Shown piece after piece: positions 1 through 9,198 of a DNA stretch of 64,000 nt. Under the pieces are notes generated by a model that had not been told where the DNA came from, ran no database searches, and worked only from the letters and a program-made list of their open reading frames with translations. The position numbers were made by a program, and so were the translations under genes. Each line of letters begins with the position of its first letter. Positions within the stretch are counted from its first letter, which is position 1. This DNA is from Sediminicola luteus (GTDB lineage: Bacteria > Bacteroidota > Bacteroidia > Flavobacteriales > Flavobacteriaceae): the NCBI RefSeq assembly GCF_002514735.1, contig NZ_NBWU01000005.1:310001-374000 (forward strand), written 5' to 3'.

Positions 1-404
1 TTTGATAGGTAGCGGGCCACATAGACCATTAAAACCACCGCGGCCAAATTTGAGGTCTGGAATTTTAAACCTACGAATGGTACTTGCATCCATCTACTGG
101 CGTTGGCGCCATCCATAACCTTGCCTTGGGCCAAGGTATAGGCCAAAAGTAAAATGATAACGGGCATGGCGATAATGGAGAGCCCTTTAAAATAATGAGT
201 AGGCACGCGATGTACGGCATATATAATCCCGAAGCCGAGTATGAGTAAGAATATATGTTTGATGATATACCCGAAAATGGTGCCACTACCTGCCAATAAT
301 GAACTGCCCGTGCTGTATACGGGTAAAAATGAGAAAAAGGCCAAAAGGGTTACTACGCCCCAAATGGCTTTGTCTCCTTGTATGTCGGCTAGGTATTTTT
401 TCAT
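1..404 (-). CDS. ftsW: Cell division lipid II polymerase FtsW (partial, C-terminus outside window)
   Basis: Only the first 134 or so residues are present; the reading frame is open to the window edge. The ATG at 404 opens a protein starting MKKYLADIQGDKAIWGV, with a first membrane segment at about residues 14-35, a second at about 47-63, a third at about 73-92, and then the ASRWMQVPFVGLKFQTS stretch typical of the SEDS family (FtsW/RodA). SEDS proteins polymerise peptidoglycan from lipid II in the inner membrane together with a class B PBP. FtsW rather than RodA is chosen from position: it directly follows murD (46 bp gap) in a division and cell wall cluster that also encodes FtsI. Confident in the family, and fairly confident in FtsW over RodA. 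Confidence 0.92.
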   Translation of the reverse strand, partial: MKKYLADIQGDKAIWGVVTLLAFFSFLPVYSTGSSLLAGSGTIFGYIIKHIFLLILGFGIIYAVHRVPTHYFKGLSIIAMPVIILLLAYTLAQGKVMDGANASRWMQVPFVGLKFQTSNLAAVVLMVYVARYLS

Positions 405-450
405 TTTCAGTGTTCTTGTTAGCCGGGTTGTTTTATGTTGTGCCCCTAGT

Positions 451-1782
451 TTATAGTCTTTTAATGGCTTGTTTAAATTGGTTTCCGCGATCTTCGTAAT
501 TCTCAAAAAGGTCAAAACTGGCACAGGCAGGCGATAATAGTACCGTGTCTCCCCTGCGGGCCACTTTGTAGGCTACTTTTACGGCTTCTTCCATAGAATA
601 GGTCTCCACCAACAATTCGGCAATATTGCCAAAAGCGTCAACGATTTTGCTGTTGTCGTTACCTAAACAGATTATGGCCTTAACCTTTTCGCGAACCAAG
701 GGCATCAATTCGTTATAGTCGTTTCCTTTATCTACCCCGCCTACGATCCATACGGTAGGGGTCTTCATGCTGTCAAGGGCGTAATAGGTGGCGTTTACAT
801 TGGTGGCCTTAGAATCGTTAATGTACTGTACGTGGTGTATTTTCAATACTTTTTCTAGGCGGTGTTCGGCTCCTTGGAAATTGGCGATGGAGTTACGTAG
901 GGTTTCCTTTCTAATGCGTACCAAATTGGCGACCGTGGCGGCGGCCATGGTGTTTTTTAAGTTATGCTTACCTTCTAAAGCAACGGTATCCCTCATAATT
1001 TCCATAGTGTCTTCTGCTGTTTTAATAACAATTTTATTTTCATTTAAATAGGCTCCGAATTCCAATTCCTTTTCAAGGGAAAAGGGGAGTAATCTGGATT
1101 TCACGGGATGTTTTGCCAACCAATCCACCAATACCGGGTCATCGGCATCGTAGATCAAATAGTCGTTTTCGTCCTGGTTTTCCGCAATACGGAATTTAGA
1201 AGCGATATAGTTCTCGAATCGGTATTCGTAGCGATCTAAATGGTCGGGCGTAATGTTCGTAATGACCGCGATATGTGGCTTGAAATCTATAATACCGTCC
1301 AGTTGAAAACTGCTGATTTCAAGTACATAAGGGTCATAATCATTTTCACTGACCATTTTTGCGAAACTGTCGCCTATATTACCTGCCATGCCTACCTGTT
1401 TACCGCCTTCTTTTAAAAGGTGGTGGGTTAGTAGGGTAGTGGTGGTCTTACCGTTACTTCCGGTTATGGCGATAAGTTCTGCGGCCGTATAACGGGCCGC
1501 GAATTCAATCTCAGAAATGACCGGGATACCCGCCGTCATGAGCCTGCGTACTATAGGCGCGGTTTCGGGTATGCCCGGACTTTTCATAACCACATCGGCG
1601 TCGAGGATCAACTCCTCGCTATGTTGTTGTTCTTCCCAGTGAATTCCAGAATATATAAGAACCTTTTTGTATTTCTCTTGGATGGTGCCGTAATCCGATA
1701 CGAATACCTCCAGTTGTTTTTTTTTACCTAATAGTGCCGTACCTACGCCACTTTCACCACCGCCCAATACCACCAATTTCAT
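451..1782 (-). CDS. murD: UDP-N-acetylmuramoylalanine--D-glutamate ligase MurD
   Basis: Cytoplasmic Mur ligase that adds D-glutamate to UDP-MurNAc-L-Ala. At 443 residues it has the usual length. Visible marks are the N-terminal Rossmann-like GGGESGVG (residues 7-14), the ATP-binding loop GSNGKTTTT (108-116), the NITPDHLDRY motif in the central domain, the NDSKATN motif and a C-terminal domain ending SPACASFDLFENYEDRG, which is diagnostic of MurD. One base separates it from the mraY stop upstream and 46 bp from ftsW downstream, so it is surely co-transcribed with the cluster. Confidence 0.97.
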   Translation of the reverse strand: MKLVVLGGGESGVGTALLGKKKQLEVFVSDYGTIQEKYKKVLIYSGIHWEEQQHSEELILDADVVMKSPGIPETAPIVRRLMTAGIPVISEIEFAARYTAAELIAITGSNGKTTTTLLTHHLLKEGGKQVGMAGNIGDSFAKMVSENDYDPYVLEISSFQLDGIIDFKPHIAVITNITPDHLDRYEYRFENYIASKFRIAENQDENDYLIYDADDPVLVDWLAKHPVKSRLLPFSLEKELEFGAYLNENKIVIKTAEDTMEIMRDTVALEGKHNLKNTMAAATVANLVRIRKETLRNSIANFQGAEHRLEKVLKIHHVQYINDSKATNVNATYYALDSMKTPTVWIVGGVDKGNDYNELMPLVREKVKAIICLGNDNSKIVDAFGNIAELLVETYSMEEAVKVAYKVARRGDTVLLSPACASFDLFENYEDRGNQFKQAIKRL

Positions 1783-1783
1783 C

Positions 1784-2998
1784 TTAGCGAATCTTTAGGG
1801 TTACGATGGTTACCACCGCCAAAAGGATTCCAATAATCCAGAATCGCGTAACGATCTTGCTTTCGTGATAGCCTTTCTTTTGGTAGTGGTGGTGTAGGGG
1901 GGCCATCAAAAAAATACGTTGACCTTCCCCGGTTTTCTTTTTGGTGTATTTGAAATACCCGACTTGTAGCATAACAGACAGCGACTCTGCGAAAAAAATG
2001 CCGCAAAGAATGGGTATCAATAGTTCTTTTCTGATGATGATGGCGATAACCGCGATAATACCACCAATGGTCAAACTCCCGGTATCACCCATAAATACTT
2101 GGGCAGGATAGGCATTGTACCATAGGAAGCCGACCAAGGCTCCGGTAAATGCGGCAATGAACACTACCATTTCCCCGGCTCTGGGAATGAACATAATGTC
2201 TAGGTAATCGCTAAATATCACATTACCAGATACCCAGGCGAATATGCCTAGGGTGAGTACGATGATCGCCGATGAGCCCGCTGCCAAACCGTCGATGCCA
2301 TCGGTAAGGTTGGCACCATTTGATACGGCGGTAACGATTAGGATGACAAATGGAATAAAAATGAGCCAAGCATACTCGGCCATGCCATCGCCCATCCAAC
2401 TGATAAAATCGGAATAATCCAGTTCGTTGTTCTTTATAAAAGGCAAGGTCGTTTTGGTCGATTTTACCTCGGGTATGTCAGCGATTTCTATTTTGGGTAA
2501 TTGGTCATCGGACTGATGGGCTTTCATGGTTACCCCGGGATGAAAGTAGAGGGTAGCGCCAACGGTGATGCCGAGTACTACTTGTCCCAAGATTTTGAAC
2601 CTGCCTTTTAGGCCTTCCTTGTCTTTTTTGAAAACCTTGATGTAGTCATCTATAAAGCCGATAATGCCCATCCAAACGGTGGTTACGATCAATAAAATCA
2701 CGTAAACATTATCGAGCTTGGTGAAGAGCAAAACCGGAACCAAAGTGGCCAATATAATAATGATGCCGCCCATAGTGGGAGTGCCCGCTTTTTCATTTTG
2801 ACCGGCCAGGCCAAGATCGCGCACGGTTTCGCCTATTTGTTTTTTACGGATGAAATTGATGATGCGTTTACCGTACACCGTAGAAATGAACAACGACAAC
2901 AAAATGGCCAGTGCTGCCCTAAAAGTCAGGAACTGGAAAAGTCCGGCTCCGGGGAGCTGGTAGTGTTGTTCTAAATATTCAAACAAATAATATAACAT
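1784..2998 (-). CDS. mraY: Phospho-N-acetylmuramoyl-pentapeptide transferase MraY
   Basis: Integral membrane enzyme that moves phospho-MurNAc-pentapeptide to undecaprenyl phosphate, forming lipid I. Catalytic and binding motifs are intact: the Asp pair D117-D118 in [17 protein letters not shown] (230-239), FMGDTGSL with D305, and the HHHYQKKG loop (369-376). At 404 residues it is roughly 45 longer than E. coli MraY. The extra length sits mostly at about 150-205, a polar, charged loop between membrane segments, as I recall for Bacteroidota homologues. It lies between murE (18 bp) and murD (1 bp) on the same strand. Confidence 0.97.
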   Translation of the reverse strand: MLYYLFEYLEQHYQLPGAGLFQFLTFRAALAILLSLFISTVYGKRIINFIRKKQIGETVRDLGLAGQNEKAGTPTMGGIIIILATLVPVLLFTKLDNVYVILLIVTTVWMGIIGFIDDYIKVFKKDKEGLKGRFKILGQVVLGITVGATLYFHPGVTMKAHQSDDQLPKIEIADIPEVKSTKTTLPFIKNNELDYSDFISWMGDGMAEYAWLIFIPFVILIVTAVSNGANLTDGIDGLAAGSSAIIVLTLGIFAWVSGNVIFSDYLDIMFIPRAGEMVVFIAAFTGALVGFLWYNAYPAQVFMGDTGSLTIGGIIAVIAIIIRKELLIPILCGIFFAESLSVMLQVGYFKYTKKKTGEGQRIFLMAPLHHHYQKKGYHESKIVTRFWIIGILLAVVTIVTLKIR

Positions 2999-3016
2999 AT
3001 GCGTGGGTGCCTGGGC

Positions 3017-4480
3017 TTATTTTTCCAAAACCGTCAAGGCTTCTTTTATCTTTTTAAAATCGTCGAATTCGCTGCGTACCCCTTGGGTTTCTTGATAGGT
3101 TTCGTGGCCTTTGCCGGCTACGAGTACAATGTCTTTGTCTTGGGCCAACCTACAGGCGGTCTTTATGGCTTGCGCCCTATCGACTACCGAAAGAAGCTTG
3201 CGTTGGTTTTGCATTTCAACGCCGGCTTCCATCTCGTTGATTATGGTGGCGGGGTCCTCGGAGCGGGGGTTGTCCGAGGTAAAAATGACGGTATCGCTCA
3301 TTTCTGAAGCGATATGACCCATAACCGGACGCTTTGAGTGGTCACGATCACCACCACACCCCACTACGGTGATGACGTTTTCATTTCCGGTTCTCAACTC
3401 GTCGATCGTACGGAGTACGTTCTTAAGTGCATCCGGTGTATGGGCATAATCAACTATGGCTGTAACCCCTGTTGGGGATTTGTAATATTGAAATCTGCCG
3501 TCTACGCTTTCCAATTCACTGATAATCCTGAGTATTTCCATGGCCTCAAGACCCAATAATTCCGCAGTCGCGTATACCGCTAAAAGGTTATATGTGTTGA
3601 AACCGCCTATTAATCGGCTCCAAATCTCATTGTCATTGATCTTTATCAGTTGACCATCAAACTGTTGTTCCAATAATTGGCCTCTATAGTCTGTATAGGT
3701 TTTAAGGGCGTATCCGTATTTCGTGGCCTTGGTGTTTTGCAACATAAAGCCTCCATTTTTGTCGTCTTGGTTGGTAAGGGCGAAGGCCTTTTTGTCGAGT
3801 TGGTCGAACAGTCTTTTCTTAACGTTCCTGTACTCGGCAAAATCTTTATGGTAGTCTAAATGATCGTGGGTAAGGTTTGTAAAGATGGCACCGGAAAATA
3901 CTAGGCCATCGGTACGTTTTTGGTCCAAACCATGGGAACTAACTTCCATAAAGCAATAGCTGGCACCTGTATCGCGCATTTCAGCCAAATATTTGTTGAT
4001 TACCAAGGGGTCTGGGGTGGTGTGTTTGGTTGGGTAAACCTGGTCGTCTACCTTGATTTTAATGGTGGAGATTAAACCGGTAGCGTAACCTGCCTTACGA
4101 AACAATTGGTAAAGTAGGCTGCTAACAGTGGTTTTTCCGTTGGTGCCTGTTACGCCGACTAGCTTCAAGCTCTTCGAGGGGTTGTCGTAATAATTGGCGG
4201 CCATAATGGCCAAGGCACTTTGTGGGTCCGGGGTTTGTACGTAAGTGGTGTCTTCGGCTAAATTTTCCGGCAATTTTTCACAAACGATACAATTGGCCCC
4301 TAATCCAAGGGCTTTATCAATGTATTGGTGTCCGTCAGTTAGCGTGCCTTTTATGGCTACGAAGAGGTCGTTTTCGCCCACTTCCCTAGAGTCGAATTGT
4401 ATGGCAGTAATACTTTTATCGGTACTTCCGTAAATAGTACCGATGCTAACCCCGAACAATATGTCTTTAATCAAGGTCAT
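3017..4480 (-). CDS. murE: UDP-MurNAc-L-Ala-D-Glu--meso-diaminopimelate ligase MurE
   Basis: Cytoplasmic Mur ligase adding the third stem residue. At 487 residues it has the normal length. The ATP loop TGTNGKTT is at 111-118, TNLTHDHLDYH at 201-211, and DNPRSEDP at 403-410. The last is the signature that selects meso-diaminopimelate rather than L-lysine, so the peptidoglycan is predicted to be DAP-type as expected for Gram-negatives. The start overlaps the ftsI stop by 4 bp (ATGA), which indicates translational coupling. Confidence 0.97.
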   Translation of the reverse strand: MTLIKDILFGVSIGTIYGSTDKSITAIQFDSREVGENDLFVAIKGTLTDGHQYIDKALGLGANCIVCEKLPENLAEDTTYVQTPDPQSALAIMAANYYDNPSKSLKLVGVTGTNGKTTVSSLLYQLFRKAGYATGLISTIKIKVDDQVYPTKHTTPDPLVINKYLAEMRDTGASYCFMEVSSHGLDQKRTDGLVFSGAIFTNLTHDHLDYHKDFAEYRNVKKRLFDQLDKKAFALTNQDDKNGGFMLQNTKATKYGYALKTYTDYRGQLLEQQFDGQLIKINDNEIWSRLIGGFNTYNLLAVYATAELLGLEAMEILRIISELESVDGRFQYYKSPTGVTAIVDYAHTPDALKNVLRTIDELRTGNENVITVVGCGGDRDHSKRPVMGHIASEMSDTVIFTSDNPRSEDPATIINEMEAGVEMQNQRKLLSVVDRAQAIKTACRLAQDKDIVLVAGKGHETYQETQGVRSEFDDFKKIKEALTVLEK

Positions 4481-6480
4481 AAGAGTTCCAGTACTACTTG
4501 GTCTACTTTGGTTAGGGCGGTACCCTTGGCTACCGATTGTTTTTTCACTTTGCCATTACCTTTTACCACGACCTTAAGCCCGAGGTTTTCGAGTAGGGCA
4601 ATGGCGTCCATGCCGCTCATGCCTTTTACGTTGGGAAGGGTGGCGTATTCTTTATTGCTATGATCGTAAAAATTGCCAAAGGCTTTTTCCAGATTTTCAT
4701 CCTCACCTTGTAGTGGTAAGGCATCTTTGACCGGTGAACTGGCAAAAACCTTATGGGCAATGGATTTGAAAACGGGGCCAGAAACATCGGCGCCGTAATA
4801 ACCTACCGACTTATCTGGATCGTGAATCACAACGATGCAAGAGTATTTCGGGTTATCTGCCGGAAAGTAGCCGGCAAAGGAAGAGATATAGGCAAAATGT
4901 TCTTCGTCTTTTGGGGCATAGTTTTTCTGACAGGTACCTGTTTTTCCGGCCATGGAGAAATAGGGGGTGTATAAACCCCTTCCGGTGCCATGTTTGGTCT
5001 CTACTACATTTTTAAGCATATGCTGTACCTTACCCAAGGTAGCTTCAGAGCAAATAGATGGGTTTATGATCTCTTTGTCGAAGGTGTGTATGGTGTTATT
5101 CAGTTCGCGTACCTCCTTGATCAATCGCGGACGGATCATTTCACCATCGTTGGCTATGGCATTGTAAAAGGCCAAGGTTTGCATGGGGGTCATGGATACC
5201 TCATATCCAAAAGACATCCAAGCTAAGGAAATACCGGACCAGCCTTTGTCTCCAGGATAACGTATTATAGGTTGACCTTCACCTTTAATGGGGAGTTCAA
5301 GGTCTTGGTGCAATCCCATGGACATAAGACGCTCTACGAACTTTTCAGGTTGGTTTTGGTAACCGTTATAAACAATTTTGGCCAAGGCTACATTCGAAGA
5401 GACTTCAAAGCCTTTGCTTGCGGTAACTTGACCATAACCCCCAATTTTGGAGTCTTTTACGACTCTGTCATATACACGCCAGCGGCCTTTTTCGGTGTCA
5501 AGAACCGTATTGGTGTCTACCACCTTGTCTTCTAGGGCGGCCACCATGGACATAAGTTTAAAGGTAGAGCCGGGCTCATGGGATTCGCCGACGGCGTAGT
5601 TCAGGCGTTCATAATATTTGCCTTCTTTGTTTCGGCCTAGGTTGGATATGGCTTTGATCTCGCCGGTACTGACCTCCATAACCACGGCACAGCCATGGTC
5701 GGCATTGTATTTTTCCAATTGTTTCAGTAGGGCGTGGTGGGCAATATCTTGAATACCGACATTGATGGTAGATACCACATCGTACCCATCTTTGGGTTCG
5801 ATTATGTTCTCTTGGCCAATGGGTTTCCATTTGCCGTTTTGAATACGCTGTTTTAAACGCTTTCCGGCAGTACCCCGCAAATAGTCGCCGAAGGCGCCTT
5901 CTAGGCCAACGGGAACGTATTTGCCGTTTTCATTCAAGCGTTCCGAACCTACGGTACGCTCGGCTATTTTGCCCAAAGGATGTTCTCGAACGGTTTTGAA
6001 TTCAGGAATAAAGCCCCCTTTGATCTTACCTTCCTTAAAAATGGGGAAGCTTTTGATGCGTAGGTATTCGGAGTATCCCAGGTTTCTGGCGATCAACTGG
6101 TAGCCGTTCCTATTCTTCCGGGCTTTTTCCAAAAGTAATAGGTAGTGAGAGGCCGGTTTGCCTAACATGGCCCCCAAAGAATCGGCCAAGGCTTCAACAT
6201 GGTCGGTAAACAAACTTTCCTTTACGATGTTGGCATCGAAGTGTATCTCGTACTTGGCGACCGAAGTGGCTAATAAGCTACCGTCGTCCGCATAAAGGTT
6301 GCCCCGGGCAGGGTCGATGGTGAACATTTTTTCGTTGGTAGCATCGGCCATATCCCTATAGGTAGTGCCTTCCGTGGTCTGTAGGGTAACCAACTTGAAT
6401 ACGATGGCGGCCGCAAACAGGAACAGACCCCCGGCGAACAGGTAAGAGCGGAGCATGATGTTCTTTTCGTTGGTGGCCAT
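4477..6480 (-). CDS. ftsI: Septal peptidoglycan transpeptidase FtsI (PBP3) with C-terminal PASTA domain
   Basis: Class B penicillin-binding protein of 667 residues. A single N-terminal membrane anchor is at about 12-33, followed by a PBP dimerisation domain and the transpeptidase domain with active-site STFK (305-308), SSN (361-363) and KTG (513-515). The last 60 or so residues, starting LPNVKGMSGMDA, form a PASTA-like module, common in Gram-positive PBPs and present in Bacteroidota FtsI but absent from E. coli PBP3. It overlaps ftsL by one base (TAATG) and murE by four, so it belongs to the tightly coupled cluster and is the expected partner of FtsW. Confidence 0.95.
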   Translation of the reverse strand: MATNEKNIMLRSYLFAGGLFLFAAAIVFKLVTLQTTEGTTYRDMADATNEKMFTIDPARGNLYADDGSLLATSVAKYEIHFDANIVKESLFTDHVEALADSLGAMLGKPASHYLLLLEKARKNRNGYQLIARNLGYSEYLRIKSFPIFKEGKIKGGFIPEFKTVREHPLGKIAERTVGSERLNENGKYVPVGLEGAFGDYLRGTAGKRLKQRIQNGKWKPIGQENIIEPKDGYDVVSTINVGIQDIAHHALLKQLEKYNADHGCAVVMEVSTGEIKAISNLGRNKEGKYYERLNYAVGESHEPGSTFKLMSMVAALEDKVVDTNTVLDTEKGRWRVYDRVVKDSKIGGYGQVTASKGFEVSSNVALAKIVYNGYQNQPEKFVERLMSMGLHQDLELPIKGEGQPIIRYPGDKGWSGISLAWMSFGYEVSMTPMQTLAFYNAIANDGEMIRPRLIKEVRELNNTIHTFDKEIINPSICSEATLGKVQHMLKNVVETKHGTGRGLYTPYFSMAGKTGTCQKNYAPKDEEHFAYISSFAGYFPADNPKYSCIVVIHDPDKSVGYYGADVSGPVFKSIAHKVFASSPVKDALPLQGEDENLEKAFGNFYDHSNKEYATLPNVKGMSGMDAIALLENLGLKVVVKGNGKVKKQSVAKGTALTKVDQVVLELL

Positions 6481-6794
6481 TAGTTGCGTACTACTTTTAT
6501 GTGTTTTGGTGGGGTTTCCGATGGTGCCAAGCCTTGCTCGGCCATTATTTGGGTTACTTTCGATTCTAGCTTTAGCTGCTGTACGGCATAGCGTCCTTCT
6601 ACATACTGCCCCTTGAGTTCGCGAATGCGTTCGTTCAATTGGGCTATTTCGTGTACTTTCTTGTCTGCGTTATGCGAGCTGGATATCATGACCACGGCCA
6701 AGAAGGATAGGAATACAATGAACAGCCAATTCTTGGGGGCGTCGCCACTAACCAAGAATTTACCTTTTAATATGTCCATTAATCCATTTCGCAT
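6480..6794 (-). CDS. ftsL: FtsL-like cell division protein
   Basis: A 104-residue bitopic membrane protein with a short cytoplasmic N-terminus, one membrane segment (about 22-39, NWLFIVFLSFLAVVMI) and a periplasmic coiled coil rich in E, R and Q heptads (about 45-85). It matches FtsL/DivIC topology and sits between rsmH and ftsI, exactly where ftsL is in dcw clusters. Sequence identity to E. coli FtsL is not expected to be high; the assignment rests on topology and position. The stop and the ftsI start share one base. Confidence 0.88.
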   Translation of the reverse strand: MRNGLMDILKGKFLVSGDAPKNWLFIVFLSFLAVVMISSSHNADKKVHEIAQLNERIRELKGQYVEGRYAVQQLKLESKVTQIMAEQGLAPSETPPKHIKVVRN

Positions 6795-6796
6795 GT

Positions 6797-7699
6797 CTAT
6801 ACTTTTTTGGCGATTCGCAGTTTGGCACTGCGGGCCCTATTGTTTCTGTTTATTTCTTCTTGGCTCGGTACGATCAATCCGCCTACCTTCTTAAAAGGAA
6901 CCTGGGCATTGCCGTAAAAATCTTTTTCTACTTCCCCTTCGAATTTACCGGTGCGTATAAAGCGCTTTACCAGGCGGTCTTCCAAGGAATGGTAGCTAAT
7001 CAGGCTTAACCGTCCGTTTGGGGCCAATATGTCATGGGCTTGCAGTAATAGTTCCTTTATTACCTGTAGCTCTTGGTTTACTTCTATGCGTATGGCCTGG
7101 TATATCTGGGCCAATATTTTTTGTTCTTTGTGCTTGGGCAAGAACTTTCCCAATACTTTTTTTAAATCGGTAGTGGTGGCGATCGGACCATTGGTGCGGG
7201 CCTCTACTATGGTGTTGGCTATGGCGTGACCGTTTCGGAGTTCTCCGTATTGCTGTAAAACCCCTCTAAGGTCTTCCATGCTATACTGGTTTACCACCTC
7301 ATGAGCCGATTGGGTGCCGCTTTGGTCCATTCGCATATCCAAAGCACCGTCGAATCGGGTAGAGAAACCTCGGGCCCCACTATCGAATTGATGCGACGAC
7401 ACACCAAAGTCTCCTAGAATGCCATCTACCTCAGTAATGTTATAGAACTTTAGGAAGCGATTCAGGTGCCTGAAATTGGCTTGGATCAGCTGGAACCTGT
7501 CGTCTTCCGGTATGTTGTTGGCCGCATCGGTATCTTGGTCAAAACCGAACAATTTACCGTCTGGGCCTAGTCTCGATAATATTTCCCTAGAATGGCCACC
7601 GCCACCAAAAGTGACATCTACATAAGTGCCATTGGTCTTTATGGCCAGTCCGTCTACCGACTCTTTCAGTAGTACGGGGTCATGATACTCAGTCTTCAT
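6797..7699 (-). CDS. rsmH: 16S rRNA (cytosine-1402-N4)-methyltransferase RsmH
   Basis: SAM-dependent enzyme methylating N4 of C1402 in 16S rRNA (formerly MraW). At 300 residues it has the usual length. It starts MKTEYHDPVLLKESVDGL, carries the SAM loop FGGGGHS (31-37), GILGDFGVSSHQ, FDGALDMRMD and the C-terminal SYHSLEDRLVKRF block, all family hallmarks. Its start lies inside the end of mraZ (11 bp overlap), consistent with the usual mraZ-rsmH pair. Confidence 0.97.
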   Translation of the reverse strand: MKTEYHDPVLLKESVDGLAIKTNGTYVDVTFGGGGHSREILSRLGPDGKLFGFDQDTDAANNIPEDDRFQLIQANFRHLNRFLKFYNITEVDGILGDFGVSSHQFDSGARGFSTRFDGALDMRMDQSGTQSAHEVVNQYSMEDLRGVLQQYGELRNGHAIANTIVEARTNGPIATTTDLKKVLGKFLPKHKEQKILAQIYQAIRIEVNQELQVIKELLLQAHDILAPNGRLSLISYHSLEDRLVKRFIRTGKFEGEVEKDFYGNAQVPFKKVGGLIVPSQEEINRNNRARSAKLRIAKKV

Positions 7700-8150
7700 C
7701 GCCGAACCCTCCCATGATTTCAGCGGCCAGTTCTTTAAAGCTTGGCAACGAATCTTCGATAACCGCGGCAGATTTGGCCGTATCCCATATTTCTATCCGG
7801 TCTCCCGAGGCGATCAAGGTGACTTCCTTCGAAATCCCGGCATCGGCAACTAAGGTTTTCGGAATCTGTAACCTTCCGGTCGAATCAATGCTCACGGGTT
7901 TGACCCCGGCCGAAAGCACCCTGATAAAGTTGTCGATCTTGGGATGGAACCGGTTCTTTTTCAAGACGCGCTGCATCATCTTGTCAAAAGCGGCCCGCGG
8001 AAACAACTCCAAGCACTCATGGTGTACGGAGGGCTTTATTACAAAGCCTTCCTTGAGTATGGCGGCCAGCTGCTCCTGTAGGGATACAGGTAGCATAACG
8101 CGGCCTTTGGCGTCTGCCTTACACTCGTATGAACCAATGAGATTCGTCAC
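7689..8150 (-). CDS. mraZ: Transcriptional regulator MraZ
   Basis: At 153 residues it has the length of MraZ, with two AbrB-like SpoVT swapped-hairpin halves: GSYECKADAKGRVMLP (residues 6-21) and STGRLQIPKTLV in the second half. MraZ is a DNA-binding regulator that represses its own dcw operon in E. coli. The start is GTG at 8150, preceded at a suitable distance by AAGGAT on the minus strand. It is first in the cluster, with a -7 box and GTGGTA repeats upstream that are listed separately. Confidence 0.95.
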   Translation of the reverse strand: MTNLIGSYECKADAKGRVMLPVSLQEQLAAILKEGFVIKPSVHHECLELFPRAAFDKMMQRVLKKNRFHPKIDNFIRVLSAGVKPVSIDSTGRLQIPKTLVADAGISKEVTLIASGDRIEIWDTAKSAAVIEDSLPSFKELAAEIMGGFGDED

Positions 8151-8181
8151 TGAAAAAGGATCCTTTTTTCTTTATATAACC

Positions 8182-8189
8182 CAAATATA
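8182..8189 (-). promoter_or_regulatory. Bacteroidota-type -7 box for the mraZ/dcw cluster
   Basis: TATATTTG on the minus strand fits the TAnnTTTG -7 consensus of the Bacteroidota primary sigma factor. It lies 31 bp before the GTG of mraZ. No convincing -33 element was seen. Confidence 0.6.
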
Positions 8190-8199
8190 TAGAATTTAT

Positions 8200-8256
8200 T
8201 ACCACTGACTTCCGAATTATGCCATATTGTTGATAAGTTCTACCACTTTCTACCAC
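8200..8256 (-). promoter_or_regulatory. Candidate MraZ operator: GTGGTA direct repeats
   Basis: Three copies of GTGGTA on the minus strand, at 8251-8256, 8241-8246 and 8200-8205. The first two are exactly 10 bp apart, one helical turn, in GTGGTAGAAAGTGGTAGAAC. Known MraZ boxes are short G-rich direct repeats with a 10-bp period just upstream of mraZ, so this is the natural operator. The assignment is by analogy. Confidence 0.5.
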
Positions 8257-8388
8257 CAATTTTTATAATTCGCTGATTTTTAAGGGGTATTTGGGCGGTG
8301 TGGTTTTTATTCCTCGACCGATTATCGAAAGATTTTCGATGTGTTAAAACACGGCAGAAAACTGGGCTTTCCATTAGGCGGAAATGAC

Positions 8389-8396
8389 TATATTTG
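8389..8396 (+). promoter_or_regulatory. -7 box for the hydrolase-engB pair
   Basis: TATATTTG, a full TAnnTTTG match, 25 bp before the ATG at 8422. It falls inside the longer reading frame beginning at GTG 8341, which argues that translation begins at 8422. Confidence 0.5.
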
Positions 8397-8421
8397 CGAT
8401 CTTAGAGTTGAAGCTGACCTG

Positions 8422-9189
8422 ATGGACACAAGCGTAATAACAGAAGGAAAATTCCGATATATCGAGTTTGGTGAAGGTACGCCCATAGTCGTGTTACATG
8501 GCTTAATGGGTGGCTTGAGCAACTTCGGTGGCGTGAGTAGTTTTTTCCCGGAAAAAGGGTATAAGGTTATATTGCCCGAACTTCCTATTTACGATATGCC
8601 CATGCTTAAGACTACGGTGAAGCACTTTGCCAAGTTCGTGGCCGAGTTTTTGGAGCATAAAGGTCTTGATGAAGTGTTGCTTTTGGGGAATTCCTTAGGA
8701 GGGCATGTAGGCTTATTGTTCACCAAAATGTATCCTGAAAAAGTCAAAGGGCTCATTATTACCGGAAGCTCAGGGCTTTATGAAAGTGCCATGGGCGATA
8801 GTTATCCCAAACGTGGGAGCTACGAATTCATTGAAAAGAAGGCGCAAGATGTTTTTTACGACCCTGCCGTGGCAACCAAAGAGATTGTCGACGAGGTGTA
8901 TGCGACCGTTAATGATAGGGTAAAACTCGTAAAAACCTTGGCGATTGCCAAAAGTGCTATACGCCATAATATGGCCAAAGATTTACCGAAAATGCCAACC
9001 CCTACCTGTATTATTTGGGGTAAGAACGATTCGGTTACCCCGCCCGAGGTGGCAGAAGAATTCCATACCTTATTACCCGACTCCGATCTGTACTGGATAG
9101 ATAAATGTGGCCATGCGCCCATGATGGAGCACCCTGATACTTTTAACGAGCTGTTATACGCTTGGTTGTTGGCCAGAAAATTCCAATAA
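8422..9189 (+). CDS. Alpha/beta-fold hydrolase
   Basis: A 255-residue soluble alpha/beta hydrolase without a signal peptide. The oxyanion region VVLHGLMGG is at 23-31, the nucleophile elbow GNSLGG at 89-94 (Ser91), and the likely acid and base are Asp203 (WGKNDSVTP) and His231 (KCGHAPMMEHP), so the triad is complete. The substrate cannot be named. The family covers esterases, haloperoxidases and C-C bond hydrolases. I start at ATG 8422 rather than the in-frame GTG at 8341 because a -7 box lies between them. Nine bases separate it from engB, so the two are probably co-transcribed. Confidence 0.85.
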   Translation: MDTSVITEGKFRYIEFGEGTPIVVLHGLMGGLSNFGGVSSFFPEKGYKVILPELPIYDMPMLKTTVKHFAKFVAEFLEHKGLDEVLLLGNSLGGHVGLLFTKMYPEKVKGLIITGSSGLYESAMGDSYPKRGSYEFIEKKAQDVFYDPAVATKEIVDEVYATVNDRVKLVKTLAIAKSAIRHNMAKDLPKMPTPTCIIWGKNDSVTPPEVAEEFHTLLPDSDLYWIDKCGHAPMMEHPDTFNELLYAWLLARKFQ

Positions 9190-9198
9190 AACAGAATT

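Noticed and set aside
8341-8421. In-frame extension of the hydrolase from GTG 8341
   Set aside because: A -7 promoter box lies inside it and the extra residues are not typical of the family.
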